Origin: Gnetum montanum
Lineage: Eukaryota; Streptophyta; Gnetopsida; Gnetales; Gnetaceae
Assembly: GCA_015680685.1 (NCBI GenBank)
Contig: MNCI01006881.1
Location: forward strand, 225,696-289,695
DNA length: 64,000 nucleotides
Direction of reading: 5' to 3'
The position numbers and the translations under genes are program-made. Every line of letters begins with the position of its first letter. Positions within the stretch are counted from its first letter, which is position 1. A model generated the notes under the pieces. That model searched no databases and was not told the origin of the DNA. It worked only from the letters and a program-made list of their open reading frames with translations. Below, piece after piece: positions 24,910-38,599 of this stretch.

Positions 24910-27150
24910 GACAAGAAGAATGAAACATTAAACCATATTTTAGATAACTTTCAAGCTCATGGAATTTGAATCATATTGTCAAATTTGCTCATTTTCATGA
25001 TCCAAGGACTACAAAATAGGGGCTTAAAAATGGGACATAAATATGGCATCAAAGAATTGAATAAGAAGCACAAATTAAGTTAATGGGAATAGATTATCAC
25101 AATCAAATCTAAATCTTATAGAGTCACTACCACAAAAATTGAAGATTAATCAAGTGCGTTATGCCATGCAATTACTATCATTTGATGGAAGATAATTCCA
25201 AGTTCACTTGCTTGAAATGCTAATCCACCAAGATTTCATAAGTGAATTCTTCCCATTGAAGGAACCTGTCTTGTCCTTTTAGTACCTATTGATGTAACAC
25301 TCGTGGATTTTTAGCAACCATTAGGACATCAACATCTAACATGTTATGTCTCTTTGGATAATTAAATCTCATCCTTTACTTTTCTTGATCTAATTCTTGT
25401 CATACATAATAATGTACTAGAATGGAAAGAGAGAGATGGATAATAAATAAATGAACAAGAGAGAGAAGATGAGAGTGAAACATCACTAGATCCCTAGCCA
25501 ACCATTCAATTAGCTCATGGAAGCAAATGAGAATTTCCTATACATTGTGAAAGATCCACTACTACAATCCTTTATCACTACTTATCCACATAATAGGGAT
25601 AGACCTCCAAGTACCCTTTTAAACACAGGATTGCACCTACCACTGCTAGTGCCATCTAGTCTTGATTGTTCTATAGTCTAACCATTGGTGTAATTTAAAC
25701 AAGGCAACATGTTGTATATCATCTAGAAGTATAGATTTTGGTTTGGTTTTCCTCCATTAATGCATGTATGCATAGTAGGTTCCTTGAATTTGGCTTTACC
25801 AAAAACCTCTTATTGATTCCTCTAGTTGTGTTATCTATTCCTAATTTCTTTAATGATTACACTACCATAACCAAGATAATGAAATCTCCATGATAGATAT
25901 GATCATGGATTAATATGAGAGTTGCATCCTTGACCCCTTGAAGTAAATTGATTTTAGAATTTGGGTGGCAACAACATTTGAAATTATCAAGGGTTACTAA
26001 AAGAGAGACTTCAAGGCCTTCCTCACCATGGGTAGGAATGATAGTAGATACTACTTTAGAATATTACATTTAAGAGTAAAGTAATCCAGGAAATATGATG
26101 AACATAAGGTAAGCATGCTCAATTGGCTTCATACATACATTACATGGACAGTGGTTTAACCTTTCACCTTGATCTTGTTTGAGCGATAACGTAATTAGTC
26201 TAGAATGCTATAAATACAAATTTGTGTGGACCAAAGATCTTGGAATAACATCTCTCTTCCAGTTACCTCTTCTTCTTTAATTAATTTCAAAAATGTTTTT
26301 TTTCTTTATTTTTCTTTTTCTTTTCTTTTCTTTATCCTTCTTTTCCTTTTTTATATTTTTAATTTATGAAAAATCATCTTCCATATGAAGAAAATATTTT
26401 GAGATGTTCATGAAAGTTGTGAAAATGATTGATATGTTGGATTAGCACCTAGATTCTTTAAGTTATAAAAACACAATATCCATTCCTTTCATATGGCACA
26501 CATAGGTTCATAGGAAGCATAAACCTCTTTTGACCAAGCTGGTTAACAATAACAAGCATGTCCACATTGATCCAATCACATCGATTAGATTAATCACAAT
26601 GATAATAATGAACCTCATTGACATATCCTTTTCTTGGTAGTCACCAAGCACTCATCCAAGATTTTGAAGCTCATGCCCTAAGGTATGGGCCCATCACCTG
26701 CCCATGGTTCCAATCATAATAGCTTTAACAACTTATGGTGAAAATTCAAAATCTCTATTGAACGTGAGCTTGGTTCACCAATGATGCATAGAGGAAATTT
26801 ACCTAGATGAACTTCATAAATTGGACATTTCATTGATCAGAGCTCCATGTCAAACTTCTTTAGCATTCTTGCATCATCATCATATCCATGATTCATCCAT
26901 CCAGCATTAGCTTATCAAGTGAGCATTCATAAAGTACATTAATTGATTTTCCCATACCTACACAAAGATGACACTTAACAGAAAGAAAATATTAGAAATA
27001 ATTGATCACTAAGCTTCAAAAATGTAAAAATTCCTAATTAAGAATACCAACTCTATTAAATATTTGGAGGGTTTCTCACTCAAGGCTTATTCATGTCTAT
27101 CACCTAACACATCTTTGAGGGTAAATTATGAGATTGAGCGTTAGGTACCC
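24910..27150 (-). repeat. D-family spacer block, copy in D1
   Basis: It aligns with 36370-38590 from end to end. For example 'ttatcactacttatccacataatagggatagacctccaagt' at about 25573 corresponds to 'attattactcatccatatattagggatcaacctccaagt' at about 37063. In both copies it sits 3' of pol. It is non-coding, with a T/C-rich run at 26290-26350. Positional counterpart of the spacers in A, B and C. Confidence 0.72.
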
Positions 27151-27179
27151 TCGAAGGCAAACAATATTCTTTGTAATAT

Positions 27180-28300
27180 TTTATGTGCTACCTATTGACT
27201 AGAAAATTTTTTTCCAACTTTTCTAGATGATATATCTACATAGCACTAGATTGGTGACTAATATAGTTAATGTGAATATCATGGTAAGCTTTGCTTTAAA
27301 AAATTTTAAACTCATTGTGAAACAAAGTGATTTTGCAATTCTCATCAAGAATGTTGAGGTTAATCAATCTCTTTTTTTCCATAAAATCCAAGGCCATATC
27401 AAAATTAACCACATTACCCAAGGTTTTCATTTTAAGATCAATACGCATGTGGGACCTATTGATACAAAAAATTGAATGGTGTGTAGTTGAAAGATTTCTT
27501 CCATATCATTTGCCAGGCCCAAAGAGCATCATTAAGCTTGCTAACCCAATCTCTTTTGTATTCGTTAATTGGTTTTCTCTATATTATAATAATTTCATGA
27601 TTAGTAATCTATACTTGGACATTGCATGGCTAGTGATATAGAAACTTTAATTTATGATTAACATCACAAGATTTCAATAAATTTTTAAAAACCTTACTAC
27701 TAAAATATGTATCATGATCAAAGATCAAGATCCTGGAAACACTAAAATTATGAGTATAATGTTTTAGAGAAAGCTTGTTGTGGTAAATGCTAAATAATGT
27801 TTAATAGCAATTTCTTGCACCTACTTTGTGCAATAGTTCATGCATATAATAAGGTATGATTTGTCATTAGAGGTTGGAGAAATGAGACCAACAAAGTTAA
27901 TCCATCAGATGTCAAAGGGTTCAAGTAGTTGGATCTATTTTTTTGGTTTCTTCATAACTAAGGACATACCTCTCTAATTTTGGCACTTATCATAGTAGTG
28001 CACAAAGTATTAAGCATCATGATAGAAGGTGGATCAAAAATAGCCCATGAGTAGCAACTTTGTTATGATCCTCTATCTAGCATAGTTCCCACCATACTTA
28101 CCATGGTGTGCATGAGCCAAGATGGAGTTTTAACTCTTTTCAAGAACATGCCATCTTATAAAACCATTAGGACATATTTTGTAAAGATGCTCTTTGATAA
28201 TCAAGTAAGGCCTCATCTAGTATTGGAATTAATGGATCTTTAATTTATTCCACTAAATAGGCATCATCTAACCCACTAGGTAATTAACAATGTTTGTATT
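27180..28300 (-). pseudogene. pol: D1 integrase, decayed
   Basis: On the minus strand near 27905-27840 the translation has WINFVGLISPTSND and then IICMNYCTK. This is recognisably the [11 protein letters not shown]...IIAVDYVTK core of element C and of Ty3/gypsy integrases. It continues left to the spacer block. Frames are broken throughout. Confidence 0.65.
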
Positions 28301-29640
28301 CAATGGGAAATCATATACCTTCCTACTAATAAAGGTGGAATTGTAAATGTGGTCATTAGGAAAGTCATTAAGGAGTACATCCTCTCCTTTTTTATCAATT
28401 GCAACCTAGATGGATGATCTTCCATCATGTTCTCAACTTCTTTATGATTACTCATGTGCAGATCAAGTTTTTTATAAAAGAATTAGACATTAGATCATAC
28501 ATGGATTGATATTTAATTTATTCATGAGTAACTGGATGAGATTATAATATGTGGGGATGAATATTTTACAATCCAAAACATAATTCTTGAATTTTTAATG
28601 TGCAAAAAAAATGGATATAAGCTATTTTTTAGTGGTGGTGTCACTTAGATTTGGTCTTAGTATGCTCCTACTATAATAGTAATTGTATTAGGATCTCTTT
28701 TTGTTATCAAATTGCATCAAGATTTCACTGAATTTAAAATTAGAAGCACATGTTATCATGTAATAGGATTAAGTGTAGTTACAAATCTACAATACTAGGG
28801 TTTTTGTTAACCTTTCCTTTAGACATTGAAATGCATTTTCACATTTCTTATTCCATAAAAACATAATATCTTTCTTTTTCAACTTAAATAATAACCTAAC
28901 TATTCTAAAATAATTTGTAATAAATATGTAATAATAGCTTGTATGACTAACAAAAGATCACACCTCTTTGATTATGATAGGAATTTGTATCATGTTCTCA
29001 ATGGTAGGTATTTTTCAGGATCAACTTTGATCCTCTACTTAGAGATCTTATGGCTAGGGGATAGTGTCCTCAATCATCATTAGTTGGCTTTTTTGCTATT
29101 TTAGCTTTAATTTTACCTAGCAAAAATGGCAAAAAATAGCTTCAAGATAATCCAAGACTTTCTTAAATGTTTTTTCCTAAGTAGGGAACTTATCTATAAA
29201 GACTTCCATATTATTTCCTCTATAATCTTGGAATACTAACATCATTAACTATTCAAATGTGGTTGATGCATTGTAGACTTGAAGGACATGAGCTTAAAGA
29301 TAAAGGTTCCCCATGGAGAGATGAAGGTAGTCTTAGCATAATCCTTCAATGTGATGTCAATCTAATTGAAACTAGAGTACCCATCAAGAAAGATATAGTA
29401 CTTCTATATGGAGATTTTTTCCATAACCTAGTCCATGAATGAAAATAGGAAGTCATCCTTGAATCTAGTAGCATTTATTAATCTATAGTCAACATAAACT
29501 CTCCATTCATTCCCTTTCTTTGGTACAATCATAGTTGGGGTAGCCAACTCATATTTAGAAGTGCATTTAATGAAACTAACCATTAGAGATGGAAAATTTT
29601 ATTTTTCATCATGTCCTACATATAAGGATAAAGTCTTGAT
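28300..29640 (-). pseudogene. pol: D1 reverse transcriptase and RNase H region, decayed
   Basis: At 29545-29490 (minus) the frame reads MIVPKKGNEWRVYVDYRLIN, the RT motif VPKKDGKWRVCVDYR. Further left are DGYSSFN, a stop, IDITL and TTFISPWGTF (family DGYSGFNQI, TTFxxPWGTF). The metal-binding box is too decayed to read with confidence. The RNase H part (about 28300-28900) is inferred from position only. Confidence 0.72.
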
Positions 29641-30400
29641 TATAATATCCACCAAAGCCTTATTCTTGATTCCATATATATGTAGTGTTGATAGATAGAG
29701 AAATCAATTATTGTAAGTTCATAATGGGATGAAATAAAGAATTTTCTTCTTTTGAAAACTACCCTTGTGAGCTGAATGTTTTGGATGATTGTCAAACTCA
29801 AATTAATGATGATGACATGATCATCAATGATGAACATGTATTCCAAGACTTCTGGAAGTTTCTTGAGTTCCAACAATGATTTAGGGACATTTTGAAATAA
29901 TTTGAGAGCACCCTGGAATTCAAGATTATATTTCACCATGGAAATAATGTTTAATGTGTTTCTCTTCTCTAAATTAGATGATTCAATACCAAATAATGTA
30001 AGAGAGTTGATTTCACCTTCCAAAATTTGATTGGTGACTTTATGGACCACATATTCTTTAAGACAATTGACATCTCTAATGACATAGTATTTACAACCAT
30101 GCTTGTGACCTAACTAGGAAAAATCATGAGATATCAACTTATAGTACATCCTTTCAATCTCATCCTTCTTACAAATTTTAAGCTAAAGCCCTTCGAAATC
30201 ACTCTTGGCATACATGATGGTCAACTACGTTCTTTTCATAATGATAGTAAAGTTGTCTCATATCTTTTTCTCTATTTTGATCACCAAGAAAGTAGTTGAA
30301 CATGACTAAATTACTAAGATTATTACAACATCATTCACTTATCTAATGAGATATGTGCAAGATTGATCCAACAACTCCAAGAAAATATTGGTACTTTCAA
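29640..30400 (-). pseudogene. pol: D1 protease-RT linker region
   Basis: The 29640-30050 frame contains SLLELKKLPEVLEY and later DFSIYQHYIYMESRI. The latter matches the pre-RT segment of element C (DLRICQHHIYNDPTI). Protease should lie immediately right, but I could not identify its DLG site. Confidence 0.5.
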
Positions 30401-31700
30401 GAGGAGGGAGCCCCCACTTAAGGTATTGCTACATTGATATGATATTAACCCTTGATCTAAATTCATAGATAGCTAAGAAATGATCCTTTACACTAATTTT
30501 AATTTCAACTGTAGGACTATCAAGACATGATCACTATTTAGGAAAATGTCCTTCTTTGACCACATGCATAACTACTTTAGACATGGAAATTATAATGAGA
30601 CCATTACCATCATGTTCCATATTCTTTAACTTACTAGCTATCATTGAAGAAATTTTCCCTAATATGGATGATTTTCTTTAGCAAATTTTCAAGGAATGTT
30701 ACTAGAATCTTGTCAATATGAACCTCTTTCTTTCTTATGGTGTTATTCTCTTCACAAAATGAAAAGGATGATGTGGATCTTATCCCATGACATTCACATC
30801 TATACTTGTCATAAAATTTTTTCCCATGGGACCTTGAACTACAAAATTACATCAATAGGTCTTTGATACTATTGGTTAGTAGCATACATGAAAGCAAGAT
30901 CAACATAGTGAACAAAATCATGGAATTTGGCTTGACGTAGTTGTGGTTAACTAGGAATTCTATCCTGCATGCGGATAGAAAGTAGAATCTATTAAGGATA
31001 TTATATTTGATAATCCTATTGGGTAGGGACACTTAATGGAAGTAGGTATTATTATGGAGTCATTTCTAGGCATATGATAGATACTTGCTTGGAAATCCTG
31101 AAAGTAAGAATTAGTGGTAAGTACCATATTTTATTCCATTGAAGTAGGAAGATTTCATGGAGTAGCTATCTAAGGATTTAAAGTTTGTGACAATTGGTAC
31201 TATTATATAGGTTGGAGATACATACCTTTAGGATAGTATGATCTACTATGGTAAGGAGTCCTCCTTGTTTGCCTCTTGATGATCTTGGGATTGAAAGTTG
31301 TTTTAGCCCATCCCATTTCACCAATTATGTGAGCCATGATTGGGTAGCATTTTAAGTCATAAGGATATGCATAGCACTCATATGGATCCTTATCACTGAA
31401 TAATGAAGAATCCTCATCTAGATCTTCCTTGAAGTTGTTAGAGTATGAGAGATTTCCCTTACCTTGCCACTATGTTTTTTTCTACATTTAGGTGGTGCAA
31501 TAGCTTTTATCACTTCTGCAACATTCTTATCCTCAATATCCTTGAGGATGATAATAATCTTTTCATCCAACACATTCTAAAACTATTCCACGTTGTGGGC
31601 TAAGTCTATCAAGAGATTCTTAATTTGAACTTGATCTTATGTCAAGATCATAACAATAGTGAGAGGTTCAACTATTGATAGGATCCCTACAAATTTTAGA
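30400..31700 (-). pseudogene. gag: D1 gag, strongly decayed
   Basis: It lies between the pol remnant and LTR 31731-32974, the position of gag. The same sequence occurs in D2 (about 39400-41550), and part of it in D3. No intact gag motif is readable, so the call rests on position and on the D2/D3 copies. Confidence 0.5.
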
Positions 31701-31730
31701 CTGATGGAATGTATCATTAAAATCATGGTG

Positions 31731-32974
31731 TGATTTGATCATATTCTTTGAAGATAATGTTGAGTGGATTTCCAAGAACACTCATGTATATCATTATGTT
31801 CAATAAACATATAATATATTATATAACATATGCTACATATGGTACAATCATGACCCATGTTTCCATAGTGTGAGATTGAGAAAATATTTATAATTTTATG
31901 TTTTATAATTTTTATGCACTTTATAATTACAAGAAATAAATAAATAATAATAAATACACATACATTTCAATCCCACCTGTGAATATGAAAAATGCTCATG
32001 TTATAATCCCTCAAGGAATAGGTACAACACCACATACACATAACTAAAAATGCAAATAAAATAACTATTACACACAACCTTGATGACTCAACACCATGGA
32101 CTATAGTTGTGATCTCCTTGGGTAAGGATGAATCATCATAACTTATGAAAATGAGAAATGAATAAATATTTTTATGGTTTTAATGTTGTATAATGTTTTT
32201 AGTATTTTAATGCTTAATACATTAATGATGCAAACATGATGAAAAATCATAAGCTTTATTTACTATACAAACACTGGAATCCATATTGACCAAATGTTTC
32301 TAGGGTACGTAAGCATGGTAGCACTCTAATAGAGTCTAGCCACGCTTGTGAAAGTGAGGAATCAAAAAACATAGAAAACATAAAAGGAATTACTTACCCA
32401 AGCGAGGAAGAGCTCTTCACATGAAACTAAATGCCAAAAGCTAAGAAAAAAATACTTGGAATCATGTTCTTATTTTGTACGAATCTGATCTTGAGTATTT
32501 TTTTTTTCATAATATAATGGTAGGGGTTCACTAGTGCCTAGGTATTAATGAAGGATCATTAACATAGTTGAGACATCACAAAACATACTTGAGAAGGTGA
32601 AGAAGGTAAAGTTTCCAAACCAAGGCATCAAGGAGGATGCATCAGTGTCCCTACACTAACATAAGGGGTATGCTAGTGTAGGGAAGCAAGTGCATCCTTT
32701 CCACCAATACTTTGTCAAGATTTCTTAGATAAAAGTTGAGATGTTAGGGACGATATTGGGGATTTTTATAGATCTCCTAATGAAACTAGAGACAACCCCA
32801 AAAAGGTTAAAACATGTATCAAATTTTTAAGTATGAAATGCAAGGCTAGGATGCCTACCTAAAATATAGAAACCTCAACCATGCATGCGAAAAACATAAA
32901 CACAAGGTGCATGAAATGCATATTAAAGTTTGGGCTTACAATTAGCTTACAAAATGTTACTCGATGACTCATCA
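31731..32974 (-). repeat. D-family LTR shared by D1 and D2
   Basis: 1244 bp, plus-strand ends TGATTTGATC and GACTCATCA. It aligns with 41582-52198 (minus insertions) and 60905-62107. A polypurine tract adjoins the right end and D1 gag the left end, so it serves both units. Includes an AATAAA-type signal near 32260 and a 15 bp inverted repeat at 32649-32683. Confidence 0.75.
32649..32683. promoter_or_regulatory. Inverted repeat in U3 of the D LTR
   Basis: Left arm CCCTACACTAACATA (32649-32663), right arm TATGCTAGTGTAGGG (32669-32683), 5 bp loop, one mismatch. A similar inverted repeat occurs in the internal block at 36213-36234. Possibly a dimer-type regulatory site. Confidence 0.55.
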
Positions 32975-32985
32975 TAATCCCATGA
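32975..32985 (-). promoter_or_regulatory. D2 polypurine tract
   Basis: In sense CATGGGATTA lies directly before TGATGAGTC. Element B has CATGGGGGTA before TGATGAG. This fixes the LTR boundary and shows that D2's internal region lies to the right. Confidence 0.6.
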
Positions 32986-33123
32986 GTAAGTAAAGCTAGT
33001 CCCATAGCTTTAATTTCCAAAATACAACATTAGAACTAGACACATTACATGATAAATGTAGAGGATTACAATGGAAAGACTTACATACCATGATTATATT
33101 ACAATAGACTATAAGCCATCTAA

Positions 33124-35700
33124 TCAAGAACTACTAGGGGTGGTGGCTAAGAGAATAATCCTCCTAACAAGCCTTCTTAGTATGAAAAGAAGCTAGAGAA
33201 GTTGGGCATGGACATATGAAATCTCTAAAGTTATGCATCTAGGTTTTTCACCCTCACTTAGAGTTATCTATTCTATTCATGCATTAGTCCTTACTCTTGT
33301 AGGAGTAGTTTTCATTGTTCCTTAGCATCATATTGGAACTATTCGTTACTCCATGTTTTCAACAAGAACCCATGTTGGGCTACATTTAGTTCAACCACTA
33401 CCTTATGGAGTTTCTCATCTAGCTTTGTGCACAATCTACTTGTATATGTTTGGACTAAATAGAGATACCTCCTTCATTCTACTTGCACATCCTCTTTAGT
33501 GTTTTTGAGTCTCTTCTAAAGGATAGTGATAATTGGTTTATGGGAAGGAATATACATGTTTTTCAAAAGGTCCATCTTCTCCTATAGCATTATTTCACTT
33601 GTGGCCATTTGTTGGAGTTTGACATGTAATATGTTGAATTTTTTCTTCATCTCACACCCATCCGCAATTATTCATTTATTCAATAGAGCTTCAAGTGTGT
33701 GTAGTCTACATAACTTGACATTTCAAATTGCTTGCTCAATTAAATAGATCTTCTTAAGCTCATAAATTTTCATGGTAGTCTTAATTGCTAGCTCTTACTA
33801 TAAGTTTTAGTGTTCCTTTAAAGCATAAAGGTACTTATCCCAAAATTAAACCATGGTTTGATTTTCATCCTCTAATCTTCATACCTATTGAGAAATGGAA
33901 AGTACCTATTTGTCATTTTCTTTACTCACTCTTTCCCATTCTTGGAACTAATGCTTTAACATTTTGATTTATTCCTCCAATCCATCTTTTATAAACATAA
34001 CTTCTTCACCAACCTAGCATGCCTAGAATAGTTTAGCCTATAGATACTCAATCTACACCTTTGGAGTGATTATAGAAGGTGTAGATACTAATGATGTAAG
34101 ATGTTCCAATTATTCATATAACCATTGTACCTCAGCTTGGCTTCTCCACAACTCCCCTAGATATAATGCTCTATTACCATCAATGATTTTTAACTTAACC
34201 AGTACCTTAATGAGTTCTATCTCCACTGTACTATTTATGTTTCTCAATAGTAACTTAGCACCAGAATCAACTCTTTGTTCTTTCTTCATCTAGTGGCTAG
34301 TCCTAGGTTGATTAGTAAGTACTTAAAAGACTTTAAACACATGCTAGAATTATGCATGTTTCATTTTAATCAATGTGATGAGAAAACACTCTGTGAAGAC
34401 ATATGAGAATAAGACTAAACAAGGACATAAAAATAATTCATGGATGGATCATTCAATAATAGGAGATGAATTGAAAAGGATCCTCCCTTATTACTTCACC
34501 ACCCAAAATGGCTTTCATCATTTGCATGAAATTATTACTAAGATCTTGCAACTCTTCAATGTGGATTTTGATAACCTATTTCTCATTTTTTATGTGTATT
34601 ATAGGCTAAGAATTTTCATTAGAAATATATTCTTGGCTTTTCTTGATGTAAAAACATATGAGGTTAGGAAATAAATCTACTAGGCAGAAGCACCTATGTT
34701 CATTGAGATGCTTGAGGTGTGGTTGATGCTCTTGATTAGCACTAGTGGAGCTAGTTTGAAAGTTGGATGCAAGAAATCTCTATGGAAGGAATCACATCCT
34801 CTAAGTTGGTTATAACTCCAAAGACCTTAAGAAGTAATCTTAGAGCAACCACCATCACATTATCCTAGTTCATCATTCATGTTATTGTGTGATGTTGCCC
34901 CACATGGTTAACTACGCCTACTAGTTTGCAGAGTTTTTGGATTGATCCTAGAAAGGCATAGACCTTCATATTTTCTCTAAACACATCTTTGATTTTCTAG
35001 ATCATGGCCATGTAGAGGAAAAATGAGATATTATCTCCTCAAGTAGAGATAGCTTATGTTGATTTGGTGGGTACAAAGTTATGGGTGATGATTTTACACA
35101 TAGCATTTTGTACTAGGGGAAGCCTTGACATCTTTACGTTAACTTTATTCATATCTAGGGTCAATCTTTTGGATCCATTGCCATCATTTGTTCACTAGTT
35201 CATTTGAAAATCCTATAGGTCATGACATTGTCTATGTGAAAATAGGCAAAGAAACTCCATGAACAAAAGTCATGGCACCATCACTAGTAAGGTTCTGGTA
35301 GAATTTCTCTACCTCATAGTGGTACCATGTGAAGCATTGGGTGATATAATTATAGAAACCTATCTATTTTAGTGACTACGTGATCTTGGAAGGACCAAAC
35401 TCAAGGAACTAATATATTTTTTTTCTTCATGGATTGATCCTTGCTAGACATCATGAGCATCCACACCCTCTTTTATGTTGTCAACATTCTCTTCATCATC
35501 TTCTACCATCTCCTCTAGTACTTGTTTAGTTTTCTATTACTATGCACATGCTTAATTCAAGGATCAAGAATATAACCAACTACCTTCTGATCTACTTCTA
35601 TGTTGAGGTCTTTCTAGAGTAGAACTTTTGGGCTTTGGAATAGGGACTACAAGCTTGGGATTGGAGAATCAAAGTTCTTCTTCCTCCTCAGAAACTAGTC
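33124..35700 (-). pseudogene. D2 ORF2: plant-transposon-like domain plus charged region, decayed
   Basis: Reading minus from about 35200 to 34850 gives NAMCKIITHNFVPTKST, then SFFLYMAMI and further on SIQKLCKLVGVV. These match element A's ORF2 (FKIRTYHLFPTKG and LIRKLCCRVGI). A long charged region follows leftward, as in the coiled-coil half of A's ORF2. The sense ends LATTPSSS and TGA at 33124, comparable to A's PPPPGTT end. The start is not determinable. Broken by many stops. Confidence 0.65.
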
Positions 35701-36149
35701 ATTTTCACAAAGATTCATAGGCAAAGGTTTAAGATTGTCAAAGCTAAACACTCCTTGGTTTACAAGCTTGAATCAAAATTGTTCCAACATGATTAGTTGT
35801 GAAATATGCTAAGCATCATACTACCATTGCAAAAATTGCACATGAGAACAATGATAAATATAACCTTTGGAAAATACTTGAAAAAAAAAACATCATTATA
35901 ACTATTGAACTATGGCATGGTTACACAAGAATTCATGAGGTAGAAATATTTAAATAACTACCAAATATGTTAAATGTATACCCAAAGTGGTGTCTCTCCC
36001 CCACAAATAATTTACAAGACACCAAGCTTACACTATACTTAGAATAGCAAGATCTAAGAAGAATGCAATAGAGTCACTTTTTTAAAGCAACTATAGTGAG
36101 GAAGGAAGAAAAAAAATGGCAAATTATGGATTACTTTTTTGGCCCTTCC
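35701..36149 (-). other. D2 leader between internal promoter block and ORF2
   Basis: Non-coding, AT-rich, about 450 bp. Element A has a similar 460 bp gap between its internal TATA box and the ORF2 start codon. Confidence 0.5.
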
Positions 36150-36260
36150 ACTATCTATAGTGGATCATTGACATAGGAAAATGTGCTACTATAGGGGTAT
36201 CACCATCCCTGTACTAACATAGTTGTATGTTAGTGCACTCTCCTACTAAGAGCAAAATAT
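36150..36260 (-). promoter_or_regulatory. LTR-like internal promoter block of D2
   Basis: Contains ACTAACATA (36213-36221) and TATGTTAGT (36226-36234) around a 4 bp loop. In sense it continues with TATGTCAATGATCC, which reads TATGTTAATGATCC in the D LTR (about 32560). The LTR has the corresponding inverted repeat at 32649-32683, so arm pair and flank both match, in the same order. It sits directly upstream of ORF2. Promoter activity is inference. Confidence 0.6.
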
Positions 36261-36369
36261 CCAACTTTATCCATCCTACCTTCTACCTACCACTTACTAT
36301 CACTAAAACATCATACATGATTTGTAGCATGTCAAATTTTAACAAAAAAAAAGAAATTAAACCTCACAA

Positions 36370-38590
36370 AACATGTAAGGAATAAGACATCAAGAACAAT
36401 ATAAACTTTCCTTAGACAACATCATACGTTATGGAAAATGAGTTGATTAGTCAATTTATGTAATCCCATGAATCCAAGGTTAGAAAAGAGGGGTTAAAAT
36501 AACATGAGAAAGATTATAAGATAATGGATAATGAAACATGGATACAATTGAGATGAATTGATAGAGTTTATCATGATCAAACTTTGAAGCACAAAGATTT
36601 GAAACTTACATAAGTGAAGGACCAATCAAGTATCATATGTAATGTAATTATTACCATCATTAGAAGATACACTTAGCTTAACCTCATATGATAACAACTC
36701 ATCAAGGATTTACAGGTGGATCCTCACAAAATTAGACACTTGTCTTCATTGACCTTGTAAAACATATTGATAAGACACCTGTGGATTCTTAAGAACTAGT
36801 GGAACATTAGGATCAAATATGTGTCCATCCCATTTGGCTAGATCTCATCCTCTACTTTGATTGATTGACCTCATGTCACATATAGCTATGGATGAGAATG
36901 GAAAAGAAGAGATGGAGAATAAATAATGGTTGATAAAGGGAAAGGGAGAGAGTGCAAAATCACCAAATCTCTAGCCAATCATGTGAATAGCTCATGAAGC
37001 ATGTGAGAATGTCCTATGCTTCACAAGAAATTTTTTGTTGCATCCTTTCATTATTACTCATCCATATATTAGGGATCAACCTCCAAGTCTCCCTTCTAAG
37101 TGAAAGATTACCCTAATCACACTCAATGCCATGTAGCCTTGATTATTCCATGATATAGCCATTAGCTAAACCAAATTAAGGTAACATGATACCAAACATC
37201 CACAAGTCAAGATTCTAGTTTGGGTTTCATGCATACACTCACATATGCATGGAAAGCTCTCTAAGTTTTGCTCTATTAGAAACCTTCCATTGATTGCCTT
37301 GGCTGCACTAATTATTCCATATCCCCACAAAAGCATAACATCATTACCATTAAAAGAAAAGTTTCTATAATTAGATCTATTCACTGCATGAACCAAGGAT
37401 GAAGATTGTTGACCAAGAGAACAAATGATTAGGGATTAGTGTGAAAGAAACAATTGATGTTACCAAGGTTCATGAAGAAATAGAGTTCTAGGCCTTCATG
37501 ACCATGGGTAGGGATGAGCAAACAGTTATCTTGAACTACAATATTATGAGAAGTTAAGTGATCTAGAAAATGAGTTAAACATGATAAAAGTCTACATAGG
37601 TAAAGGTTCAACTATTGGTTTGAATTTACTATAAGCACTTATGAGATCAGTTTGGATGGTAAATATACCAATTTGTATAACCATTAAGCTTTAAAGCACA
37701 TTATCCTATCCATTATCTCTTTTCTCTTTCTTTTTTTCCTTTTCATCATCATTTTCATTATTTTTTTCATCATATATATTTCTTTTATTTTTTATCCTAG
37801 GAATATGATGTTTGATAGATCATGAATATCATATGAATACTTGGAGTGCTAGATCATCACCTAGAGACTTTGAATTATACAAAGATGAGAAATCATCTCC
37901 CACCACATGGCAGACATAGGTTCTTGAAATCATAAGCCTCTTCTGAATAGGATGGCTAGGAAAGATACCACATAGACCTTGATCTAATCATACCAAATAG
38001 ATCCATCTAGTGGTCACAAGGATCCTCACTGACATGTCCATGTCATACCAATAACTAAGAACTCTTCTAGGATTATAAATCTTACACCTTGAGGTATGAA
38101 TCCATCATCTACCCATAGTTATAGTAGAATTATCTTCACAACTTGTAGTATGAGTTCCTGCTCCCTACTAAATCTCATCCTAGTTCATCGGTGATGCATC
38201 AGAGAAAAGTGCATGGATAAATGTTGTTTCATAGGAATTCTATCAATTCAAACTCCACGTTGAACCTATTTGATGCTCATGCATCATCATCACATATGTA
38301 GCTCACCCATCCACCATTGGCTTATTAGATGAGCATTCATAAAGCACCTAAGTTGGTTTTCCCATACACACACAAATAAAAGTAGTTTAAAAGAAAAGAA
38401 AATCTCATGATGAATTATTTGTTAAGCTCAAAAAGCATAAAATCTTAACTAAAAATACCAATCTTTATTAATTGCATAAACAAAAGTAGCAGAACAATAA
38501 AATTTTGACATGTGGCAAAGAATTTCTTTCCCATGACTGATTCATGCCTATCACTTAAAGTCTCTAAGGAGTAAATTGAGCATTAAGCAT
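36370..38590 (-). repeat. D-family spacer block, copy in D2
   Basis: Collinear with 24910-27150 in D1. It contains a T/C-rich run at 37725-37790 in the same position as in D1. Where D1 continues into integrase, D2 continues directly into protease/gag-like sequence, marking the pol deletion. Confidence 0.72.
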
Positions 38591-38599
38591 TCTTACAGG

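Larger units (their letters stand above)
24906..31730 (-). mobile_element. Element D1: gag-pol unit of the concatemer, truncated 3' end
   Basis: Minus-strand order from right to left: LTR (31731-32974, shared with D2), gag, protease/linker, RT and RNase H, integrase, then the long spacer block (24910-27150). ORF2, internal promoter and 3' LTR are missing at the left, where the sequence runs into LTR F. It is the only D unit that keeps RT and integrase. All coding parts are heavily broken. Confidence 0.68.

Noticed and set aside
27227-27641. Two overlapping plus-strand frames of 82 and 104 residues
   Set aside because: They are antisense to the D1 integrase remnant and match nothing known.
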